Both the position numbers and the translations under genes were made by a program. The notes under the pieces were generated by a model. That model was given only the letters and a program-made list of their open reading frames with translations. It had not been told where the DNA came from and searched no databases. DNA of 64,000 nt from Elusimicrobiota bacterium (lineage in GTDB: Bacteria > Elusimicrobiota > Elusimicrobia > UBA1565): positions 62,001 through 126,000 of the forward strand of contig JACRDU010000144.1 in the NCBI GenBank assembly GCA_016218495.1. Direction: 5' to 3'. This document shows positions 63,701 to 64,000 of the stretch, in pieces. The first letter of the stretch is position 1. Every line of letters begins with the position of its first letter.

Positions 63701-64000
63701 TACCGGCCGGGACGCCCTTCACCTTCACGGTGCGCGGCGTCGATGCGCAATGGAACACCGTGAAGGTGAACGCTTCGGTGGGCATGTTCAACGACGACCC
63801 GGCCGGCGTGGTCCCGACTCCCAACCTGAGCCTGGTCAACGGGGTGACGACCTTCACCTACACGCCCGTGACCATCGGCAACCGGACGGCCGGAGCGGCC
63901 GGAGCGGGCGTGGCGTCGAGCACCTCGAACGTCTTTGCGGTGGCCGGCTCGCGGCTCTCGCTGCTGGCCCCCGGCGAATCGCCCGACCCCGGCAACATCG
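36706..64000 (+). CDS. Giant exported multi-domain Ig-like protein, 3' partial
   Basis: One frame is open from a GTG at 36706 to the window edge: 9,098 codons with no stop. GAAGGGG (36695-36701) precedes the GTG. A signal peptide follows (RFRALSLALLAAYLALPHNA, then LSA before Q). Residues ~40-520 are a unique beta-rich domain, perhaps a propeller. Two IPT/TIG-like domains follow (~525-770). Residues ~770-8,345 are about fifty ~135-aa Ig-like domains, each with an ITGTAxD motif, a (Y/F)W(N/T)G motif and a RAxDxAGN end. From ~8,346 a second family with LPGE motifs begins. It is probably a surface adhesin or fibre. The C-terminus, and so its export or anchoring signal, lies beyond the window. 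Confidence 0.93.
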   Translation, partial: MASPRAPGHAGTGFRFRALSLALLAAYLALPHNALSAQRKMTTGAGASTGWGGQRNIISIPGLGTWAFFKSANPDRLTVRYSADGMDWTAAEDVFPYLQMAPDAAAGYVSVWLRDEGALKYIYIAAPDAGLDYWGSANRKATTPDWTDANGNKIFLRMGKLNPTNAACGVGEVAVARMCLQPIASQRSTFGLAKGRCQYVPAKTKDTIHDWISLHSVSITYASSTTGGFVSLFGTGRGLEINAGILSAHGVLNLAPDLSDYNNGAWKMFGDCIDNDNTQAPFLDATLDETSTPVLVPVRESAGTSKVLLADRIPNADAPASSLAAHGLHILRLTENTVDLTPDATELGSLNQTARIATLLDNNYGNAGLNEEGSGNAHFAYIGSVGQLVYWRRAADGTSLVSGTLNGSGATNATLSSGFSAPLGHPSVSIVDGAPGGAKYVYVAYASTIGIHYDYTASTNTVFNGTTVKHATNWRLAKTPGGSGTGDLGSADYPKLGLWTRYPNPLPIIWTDGNDVFFDKIITSTFPTVTATNVTTAPAAAYLSGPNYDLIVTGNNFGYGVTGSTKPWFRVLRASETQSEIRVTSVTYLSDTQLRASIVLSTYAFAGYDYDLRVEMPDGQDYPKRFDRLGGSSVDKPFSVFIPSPTVTTVSDEDGGSHASAGAVMSSNGTGLFSRALTLTGANFMNWSNSGASSVIPSSTTVKVEFLRDSDGLPEPEIHVASLTYSGSGKVTLFTKVSTAAYVGTYQLSLRNPAGGSALSATSTFYVTLPTATISWPSPGLQLGFSSVTGRASFNNFGQTSISAVQVRIKHLATGKMWSGAVMAIPPADEEARWQDASLDVHQASVTYSYNFPAANTGLVPDDGEYEFAVRAKTSDGGWGDPYFPGFISTHSVTLDRFNPTISLVEPVAGATNTASAVEFTFADNGSGLTTAKLLVQDITTNQSDPTTWLAFNVEGTLGAVNQQMFLTMSSTGTPQTLFSPPFVGPRSVRVESGTTIKLPAWENGHKYRVFGHVEDASGRVVDQSTSSLNTGVTFLYDVHRPTLALTSPAGLATTKAAATWLTAFNTLAGTIRDNTADGLNPMHIYLRVGELVDADDTPDRWVDPNSSPLILTNAITPAQAWKEVTYTPTTADAVEAFPSWDVSAAPFIDGLVYKIEAYASDTAGNSTGTASTPRFTYYLRLDRTAPVISKVAFSTAGATGFSGDTLRDPTSFVGLDSTSSPLTSIRFYLSDGTGSGIAQSSYSLRYNGPTGPTHFDALAPSSWTAGSQVWNIAQSTTAVPYAVSLASAVPWREGKDYYLVFQTSDVAGNLTQYSLSFVYDFTPPLLSNLTISSGATFGGSPLVLPSSIGGTVRDKPEGGGIFNADVAQVGIGIRRQSDGKWYREDPGVTGAPDFCAAGAGNLNWCDLRLDPVDNPPFSGNNWSYPLADVADPFWNSRGVETYHVYTWAKDNVPSPYTNSNSSLTLAAVFNWETQAPVTTVEAPLQDVWYSTYPLVSLGIIRGTAIDLPSSGVGYGQNDACDGAGGAGLLNICVMEVEIQDSDGSGQCWGGTAFNATCNSAAAWRTMSVNGAGYDFPTDNAAPAGLWASLTNGARYRVRLRSKDAALDGGGTAKPNIEVPPDTTLAGWNAGHTGVRFFRVDKVAPTSAIVAPAHSANVAGLSEITGTVTDNESSPSQTFVAICGDNAGNIDDTKCLSGLSALGTFTSTRVYYEATVTGAGATKNWTLDVSNVADFQTGSFYHALVYSSDAVKNFGTIGAAASNSNHHRFRFISATPFSSISVPDTNDHFYRYSAGANRLTELTGTASDSASNVRIEIMVSASDDKFPEDAGDASDNKCWDAAAVWVDCNAVGFSKVTSTYTILSLIGTSPKVWNFPVSGAFPGIYTNHRFRARVSAFAGGNDEAPPQSRAFYFDENGPTLSLIRPKVGGENLLTVLTGTAVDQVPGGGATKSDIDGGTVKFRIEFASSATTEYSPSADKFVTNAPGDTDLLGVPSGISFSTAPGKVATSALWQEGYRYRVLMNASDNAQNAANPANVVFRYDTNRPTATMSAPFVGVSTMSSLSLISGTVYELDPDGSQNGATGVNPSGIDPVLASSGVEVAIQARSGPDNGKYLFCDPSCAWSSSEKWMPADVQSDANWDSIDNATWSFTAAGLSSFLADNTVYVIRSRARDKALNLQGVWLDTNASSITVRFDKTPPQAWVSFPGTADPLNGMTSIEAAYAVAALNAQGIAGTAADGPALTAAGFKVTDDDDVDIQLAYLNAGVSTYWRTSPAGWTTTPSDIKVGVSGGVNWSFNTTPVDWASRGDQRYYARVRTRDAAVAGNGADLRNTSVYMSTVSFVVDDSLPVSSVTWPIDGRFFNAVSSITGTANGDLAGISRIEVRLERFAGASVADWTGSSWTALNAHWFPVSGSGSGVVNWSTTTFIAPAFANDQKFRVHVRVTDRAGNQRVSGAGGDVAFTFDNQPPVLDMQFPYPPPAHDHYANGSNANLEWELHRASGSVADNGAFASGVAEVWVAISTGTTAASSWDWWNEATEDFTLLNNAQIQWTTQVYTSGSSWQYQPANLFNTPLEDGLNYTFFIKAKDRAGNWTNDVTAPSGSGAAYTREVLYDVTKPTSSVASPPSGAPRNALGQLSGTATDLGTGAGVRALYLAVQQTSHNQLRWWDWGTPGFSKSNPPFWPLDGSEPDSAWVMVASVSAPGTYSLPWSTPVPVGMLVSSETYRVVTAVWDWTSNKTDNPPAAGKGIEFRYDTQPPVVKSTFPAQNQAYNAAGLTPLAGTADDRLNGNSGVTTVEILLKDKLLNAYWTGSGFGALTWIPASYSVVAGTVQWSFSWPALDDNKPYVVWIRASDPAGNTSQYPTLAADLTNDRYPDLSPALSFTYDNSLPVSRMNQPSAAYLKDTTSLASITGTAYTDVNDTPTGSAVNEVRVNLWCSGCASDAPGWWGGTTWAPGAEPSPPQFNTALAAPIWSQTFTNTWGDGYQFKLYSRARDGAVNIEAPEAVGTFVMDRTTPVARVSFPPDAGFAGSGSVLITGTANDRFCDIVDQAQPGGGNPLCRTPGIRDFQSGIKASSVVVSVEDISGTCGLIPTVNKCWWTGTAWTDQVPAMFSTATFVGDSSGTWSYNLVAGALTDLRQYKVSAYAARDAAGNVQTLVSTNTFSADFSPPTSRVIVPVDGSSPESLAQVTGTAQDVGASGLRRVYLAYYQASGAKGWWNSATKSFGVHPDIPTPPLPSVDPTYWVQAATNNAVPVQWIATGASTPTWVSGVTYQVVAVAEDFGLNLQTIPGAVNGVNRIQFVFTEPTPRSDFISPASDAHFQPAGVSITGTANDPATSLEVRVQDITDPGSIIVWDPTPSIGGWKPIGSYNSFSPLGVTFTDNGSGNENSWVYNLGASTWTAYGPFRKFQVHIQARSATLTEVAHTAGGTFVDNAPPQTAVSFPVLGFTNSVASLRGTASDDSTDGPLPAPLVAPVSNAAKTVYLRLKRNDNGQYFNFISSAFVASAANCNVAPDNTCAVAQPAGGITYQIVHGSFTNAEAFTPNVQYAVELLVKDRAGNGTAATPKQFTWDVTAPEAGILRPSTVKPINTLTTVTGTASDFHSMSASSFSVRSMRTGKCFQLAGNFEAACPNWVDGSYGGGNWIFNQPSIEAAFLLYPNTWYVLQSRAIDTAGNLQSVFTDDVSSRTFLFDNTSPLAGVTFPAHNGNYKAADLGGVGGKFLGTVNDPGAPWNSAIRRAQLRISYTSADTYYWRTGVGWTSGTAVVNGGFFDASGLSAPTWEDITQPNWASVGPERAFRIEARGEDDSNQWDGTVVGNIGTPGTVGTDIRDFVVDDAAPVFALQSPVGAEFVSVAAISGTADGGLSGLTQDPGAVAVRIQRIVGAGGDQDWTGSSWTALNDHYSTATLSGILGSVNWTYDDLAGAFVDGEQYRVYVRIRDRSGNERTPPVGGDLTFKVDQTQPTLDVRFPFSPPTPPPYSHNGESARLVTLASGAVSDAWAGVSEVWVAVSSGIDNAVWYDHLTGNFDHPDANNIFWTTRAWSGGGQWTFEPSSWTQANQVTRFSDGITYTVFVKAKDAAGNWANDNTVPASVPAAYKQQFKYDLSRPTGTVTVPVNNSSTNALTQLQGSWKETNAAEASGLAKVYVAVEHLDGPQAVANKWWDWTTPGFSLNTPPNDPTLSNAWVLVATQSYSPVETNLSWSTPVPAGMMASSNTYRVVTLVVDQATNRQANPTAAGAGASFRYDNQAPTVGATFPSANQSYNGAALVNMSGIADDGLTGAAGLTGVEILLKSNQLNGYWNGNPANDLASWDQAGTKYGRWQPASGLKNWTKAFPAMTFLDSTKFTLWVRASDAAGNRSATPSDAQLDANNNADDTPGLQFTFDDSKPLSKVFFPAQYENNPTLTAISGTSADVGLQPAGVQSVQFKLKSSKLTGGQNEWWQPLNSWGVGEPAFSPVTSGIANWTKADGITYQDGYRYEATGRASDYAGNVETALSTHTFIIDLSSPISRIASPPSNGFVNASLTQILGTADDRYCYLIAESEANCPGTNGRDYQAGLSSAVVEVAIQEIFGANNYWNGSTFLSGTPVWSSATLVGVTSGSWSWNFAAANLTSPRQYKVSTRITQDRAGNYRTVYTTNTFIFDTTKPLSLSTGPTGSVGAADFIFGTASDPAPGALDVVLLSIQEDQCGGSQCHSGAFWHGNIPGWQSGEVFLASGTVTGDPAVGNLDSVCDAGETCPWTFDASGVAWDNKSTYTVVARARDVAGNIKDIPGIRELTFYLETPAPVITVVAPPAAGGLPHYKGGDSAVTALTGTGNNLRLTEGVRIKLRRLTEPTSYWSDATASWINDVSTYTPVNVINTVPQTWNKNLSAPYLVTNASYSMTLVGVNSANQESNPPTSRNFIIDDVKPTGLYTSPPTTVCPGEPGADACLTALPAIIGTAIDPGNPAGVAASITDVWVRLQDNQAIPANKFWNNTAFGPIGSESDIVTSTNSAGVINWSTATLAEPALLDGVDYTLFMFGRDRAGNKESDPAQMRQFTFVWDRMPPEAGFVFPSSGTVYMNLDSITGTANDPPGASAPKRSGVTGSTLRIYRPSNNTCFNGGGFGGCASGTSDLAVTGTDNWLYQNAGLSPSLANGTTYVIWVQATDAAGNPQGTPVAPVSSRAIHIDKNPPTAGFTLPVDGVAYKPSVLDGGSAIAGTAADAEAPLYPGDPIRSDGIHSLIWYMQGNTSFYFNPIACAPSKFCSTTDAAASWATATWNGSAWAVFVDQTFWVSDKPYKAMVRARDKARVSTGTVVGNLSQPGVQGRDMLDFIVDGTPPTEVIESHLNGTFIQDLTEVRGTANADLSGATSYYLRISTKAAGSPESFWNGTLWTTNPTNLPVELTGSTGAVAWRYPGNIINHAAPSIIEADGTQYALSFQVLDMAGQMSSPSTNTVTLDRLGPSVTISTPMAAPHDAYGPARVLATLRGNSNDTPAGVTRVEVQVRNDDDVSYWHVGFGGSGGWVVGVSSFAIANATNPWTMPAPAWVNNKKYTITVRGIDAAGNQTAVPADRVFYYDANRASSTIIVPSVALYPSGKPSVISGTALDVVNLPAETPTGVRRVEVAIQETVSSNYWKGTVGGGGFAPGETWRVASSTPSGSPVPWSYPAFGDTIPPWVDGTNYTVKSRVVDNALAVESPEQSYAFTYDQTAPTTTVSAPSFAAYIQPVSTVGGSYAEAFGAAPRIQVALQQQDGLYWDGVNFTAGIKWFDATIGGGNTWSYTDADLTPYFLSNLEAPAEYKVRVAGTDEAGNINRSTTTAWVYNDWEEGRFTIDFFRPVSLATHPASAYMTGAIAPIVGTANDVLTSGGSAGSSGGAGMLGNGLIGMKVSREDTAGTLQYRTGLGAWATIPDPGFNLTADKYTDPYPGGTAGNWGSNQTIVPEGAFLEGYRYRVVTQARDLATPPNYEKDVTTLTFVVDRSTPTVQISSPTLTVYVSTANLPFSSGTWSDQFGLGGGIVSSATAVELQLEDVSGGAHALGANIYWTGHAGSWQAASTATTASLFTSSWSLSSLPTDWTHGEACGGGVCPDGRRYKLRVRARDRAGNQGAFPTSAQTAEAQVIVDVTPPVSWVAFPSVADGGVATSLTSITGTARDVQVQASSSGVVGVAVSIQGKTAGLLCHNNDFWDASIGEFVNNLAVPIYNDAAFDPVTGIWTYSAPTIDTRLGVNCQYAVIAWAKDKAGNLQTAQVGTGEAGRRQWIFQPPPAVTDIDYPLGAHYRQMTPFSGSANADTFKVELQISRADTAQCWGGDPAMGWVNCLVDASTAVRRAGVGGLAWTYPTGPDSLPPLIANTTFTLSIRGRNIADIPEVGSGFAHTVQYKVDRASPTSTVGFPTGGFVNVYPTLTGSILDPLSNGVQAGIKPAVGAKVRIQRSNGDSWDETLGKWGGAVFNTASYNQGLNSWSFTASPASMTWLTNETYTIYTRGEDASEGTIDGNVEDASTPKATFIYDTAIPTATITSFVRGSTYSAVTVSGTVAEAAPGILDRIDLVIKDHGTPSNFFIQYWTDIGWDAVGSTRPSVTGTNWVYGNPPAFLDQHLYSVYAAAVDQAGNTQTQAQYVQNGSSFTFYVDKATPVVTFSNPPNSNYFSKSLGVPSGRVVDPAAGINAGVSGVANVKVQVKFDFGGDTYYYNNGGAFSSSTLNDTNSWFSPSVGNWTVEGPSSGTWNYNSGNIGSAWVPDRTYTISARGIDDAKPANEAVGDPARLLNVVYDITPPGVDASGPADKAPRKTVSVVSGTVTDAYAGVQTVRLVLSYLDGGATYYWNDDAIPSTFTVAYDDVPGVVAVPGALSTTWSFDSSAIAQLNDGTVLAREFRVFPFASDRSGNWQAGASTRTFSIDNTAPTARATRPPAAAVNRAGNKYYGPFLGGAESWGNPLDPIRGTAADSAYPAGYQAARPSAVELRVRRSFDGNYWTGSSWTATANTWMVMDGTTTWSWNAPPAVSTPTAWDDNQRMTVDVRAVDLVGNVSATASDNFVWDASPPTVSIATPSASHVASMPSITGTADDPLDTSEPSGLSASVEKVQVSIRNNNTNLWWDGSDFLGLAADHDTGSFWFESAVGAETLTAGWALASGGIQAKLLTGSQYSVNARAVDYAKNVTPVASTFTFVYDAMAPTATVTVPRIDPNLVVSQLGVLQGTAQDGVLLDHIDVRIGRNDGFNDFWDPGDYDSNYDFRWGLLADNPVSWFPVTGTLNWSTGTFPSDFFRNGKSYQVQARAVDKAGNTSVVSVSSFSFTTLLPRSFVVTPSTRALSAFPGIAGTAIDDNAAVSTVSVAIKRVGSSEWWNDATWVTAGSPFWRQVTVPGSNCSAGAGVSCAWTYVLMNPALLVSGNQYQVMSISSNTAGKVEEFGVGNAGTGRDFTFTWDIQEPDSKVLVPAAGVTLPSVAAISGTVGDQNPGAGLHDPLTLVTYPSSMTLSIREIGPSLGAYWNGGSTFTLSTEQFYPVTTLVHTGGNQYAWSLTSAGNLPTFASGKSYRIRTRGVDIALPTANSETTPDQRDFNFETSEASATIMVPVNFGAYNLLNTLSGTAADQFGVKVVSVTVQVKNGNFWSGTNYDSVPAVWHTAGLTDSGDGKNFTWSFSSNTFNFADDVVYTIGVRVENRAGVLKVGQSSEFTFDTAAPAAGITAPTRQSNPANANTVGFYLNSLPLVAGTASDTVPPKTNPANVNDVQVKIQSLSGTDDQKFWNGSGFDDTVTVWLPTLLSGAPPNAFDKTTQLPPGAKMSTGSVYEIEARAVDRATNQQTILLKSTTFTYDPVPPTVSLSTPSNDVSVATSAANPFKYCSPNNNCGGLALLYGTANDNFNVRRVEYRVQNQFGDYWNQANGLFETNAGLWVLARDSASVTGTFQWQASTLPAFNVESEQLWTINARALDAAGNVQSFSTATFVYDKTEPVSIATSVVHGSTISTLGAVYGTASDGTSPTPGGVTAPRVDKVYFRIRRVSDNLCWDFIGTFGDANCPFSAAATLSGAAPNYEWSFTTAGNNLPGDSKLQTGTSYYINTKSLDKANNFQGAISTRIFTFDAAPPVTTLSTPLPGGFYRPADLGAIGGGSYDYPAGVQGVSYSMQDVTAGKWFDVVGSTFSSAAEPGFTPASMIGSDWQDSIGTPQFTFANGHSYLIRKIGKDLVNNVEASTTPMTGFLVDSSTPSTTIRTTSGKGDGETEDDLVRIIGKAFDVTPSGEPQYSLGMSSIAAASDIVFTIRQTDAFSNITEGGTDKYWNGTAFVDYATTADVICTAPGVPANCRWVPASLYNPVSYDWQYTGLGTGGTLWPRGKVYFVRSRARDRAGNLTAPTDISIPTYKFKVAAPAQSFQVDIIGAQPPYTANDPFTVRVTARDDLNNIAADFADTVQFQSQDANAPEANDGVTFPVDYKFTAADNGVHDFTVRLRMSGVRSVRVQQSLPFNPAIAGSTGSITINPDVADRILLTLPPQLHAPGTSLGRSGTVAISTAGQTFIATLRVTDQFFNTVPSSAPAGVVISHDDPNSAAIVPGSWSAGAMTVPVVLRSKRGAWTVPGATAETAITVSNVGSAGVYNSQSVRVQANQASAAKNLLLRLPGETLAPGTAAGKTSAVPTEQEAGSTFTVTVYAADQFFNPYEPLQLQQPDVWVEAGTPYAQTGTTVTLAQGSTTFPLWLPVASTTTLVTAKTLTAPFVDNSTRASVSPARQLSGVWRLQLLLENMVQDPGSAAGFRNALGTLTVGSTVSARVNLVDAFYNTVYGTTTWIGSVAFPNARLEFSDGNMAARGLVPPILSLVAGTRLFTYIPATRTGGTLPLQEVGAVDNSAFYSSDTVKNIAVNAGPASRLQLILPNEAVAEGSVLGKTGSLRLFRAGDGYLATVRAADDYWNLATGSDRSVALLVSDQYALIQPAIPLVGGEAAIGFTPRTSTAAALMSVQAVDVDSILPRLATHTIAGLGVDPSGFVKLLALIPGETYDPGKPPYDTGVVGGRAIVQSTTVPAGTPFTFTVRGVDAQWNTVKVNASVGMFNDDPAGVVPTPNLSLVNGVTTFTYTPVTIGNRTAGAAGAGVASSTSNVFAVAGSRLSLLAPGESPDPGNI
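39010..61740 (+). repeat. About fifty tandem ~405-nt Ig-like domain repeats
   Basis: Each unit has the pattern (I/L)xGTAxD, VxVxIQ, (Y/F)WNG, a Trp-rich strand, then Y-x-V-x-x-RAxDxAGN and F-x-(F/Y)D-x-x-xPxS. Codons of the GTAxD motif begin near 41695, 42107, 42510, 42901, 43398, 43804, 44206, 44611, 45037, 45434, 45811, 46267, 46684, 47066, 47486 and so on to about 61333. The spacing is usually 360-450 nt. Identity at DNA level is low, so the units are old. Confidence 0.85.
43380..52290 (+). repeat. Two successive 11-domain super-repeats, about 4.45 kb each
   Basis: The block 43380-47850 is echoed by 47850-52290 in the same domain order. Examples: DWTGSSWTALN (about 43891 and 48373); WWDWGTPGFS (44703) against WWDWTTPGFS (49188); GVTTVEILLKDKLLNAYW (45080) against GLTGVEILLKSNQLNGYW (49556); GTANDRFCD (45817) against GTADDRYCY (50290). 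Offsets are 4,465-4,485 nt. A weaker echo continues after 52290 (VVGNLSQPG against VVGNIGTPG). Confidence 0.65.
62090..64000 (+). repeat. Second repeat family with LPGE motif, ~125 aa
   Basis: Units begin near 62110, 62488, 62851, 63244, 63604 and 63955 with variants of LLLRLPGETLAPGTAAGKT, followed by a TFTVTVYAADQFFN-type strand. Period 350-395 nt. The fold resembles invasin/filamin-type Ig domains. The last unit is cut by the window end. Confidence 0.75.

Overview
This is a high-GC bacterial window (strong G/C third-position bias, Shine-Dalgarno starts, many 1-8 nt gene overlaps). No rRNA, tRNA, IS element or CRISPR array was recognised. The lineage is not provable from one window. The mix of exported S74-chaperone proteins, a DeoC/RpiB microcompartment, CsgG-type lipoproteins, a PilT ATPase and an enormous Ig-like surface protein fits uncultivated Gram-negative lineages such as Elusimicrobiota or Omnitrophota; this is an inference.

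Layout. (1) 1-6787: one operon of exported proteins with ATGA-type overlaps. It holds a propeller-like fragment, a LytM/M23-type peptidase domain joined to a C-terminal S74-type intramolecular chaperone, two further S74-type proteins and a small secreted protein. (2) 6842-10892: a bacterial microcompartment (BMC) locus with BMC-T, two BMC-P and BMC-H shell genes, RpiB-like and DeoC enzymes, a CxxC-rich protein and a short adaptor-like protein, interrupted by an inverted coiled-coil gene built on 33-nt repeats. No aldehyde dehydrogenase, phosphotransacylase or alcohol dehydrogenase is present in the window. (3) 10969-17297: PilT, an Ala/Glu-rich coiled-coil protein, a DnaA-like AAA+ ATPase without the DNA-binding domain, and a GAF histidine kinase. 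(4) 17294-20486: four lipoproteins (LPP20-, FlgT-, GNA1162- and CsgG-like). (5) 20483-23437, minus strand: a GT39/PMT-type glycosyltransferase, a 56-aa protein and an RDD membrane protein. (6) 23489-33036: ComM/YifB, LysM protein, TPR protein, HTH protein, DprA, TopA, Xer recombinase, an unknown protein and PurA. (7) 33056-35007: an AAA/DUF4143 ATPase divergent from a nucleotidyltransferase plus small-partner pair, with promoters that look leaderless. (8) 35075-64000: a sigma70-type promoter, a GEMM-I (cyclic di-GMP class I) riboswitch with a possible RBS-masking switch, a small exported protein, a HEAT-repeat exported protein, and one reading frame open from 36706 to the window end.

The main discovery candidate is region 8. 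It encodes an exported protein of at least 9,098 residues made of about fifty ~135-aa Ig-like domains, partly arranged in 11-domain super-repeats, followed by a second repeat family. It lies downstream of a cyclic-dinucleotide riboswitch, which suggests second-messenger control of a giant adhesin-like molecule. Structured spacer RNA between the first and second genes leaves open whether the riboswitch reaches the giant gene. The BMC locus is the second point of interest: its RpiB-like enzyme has Asp at the usual catalytic Cys position and its DeoC has a long Cys/His-rich N-terminal extension.
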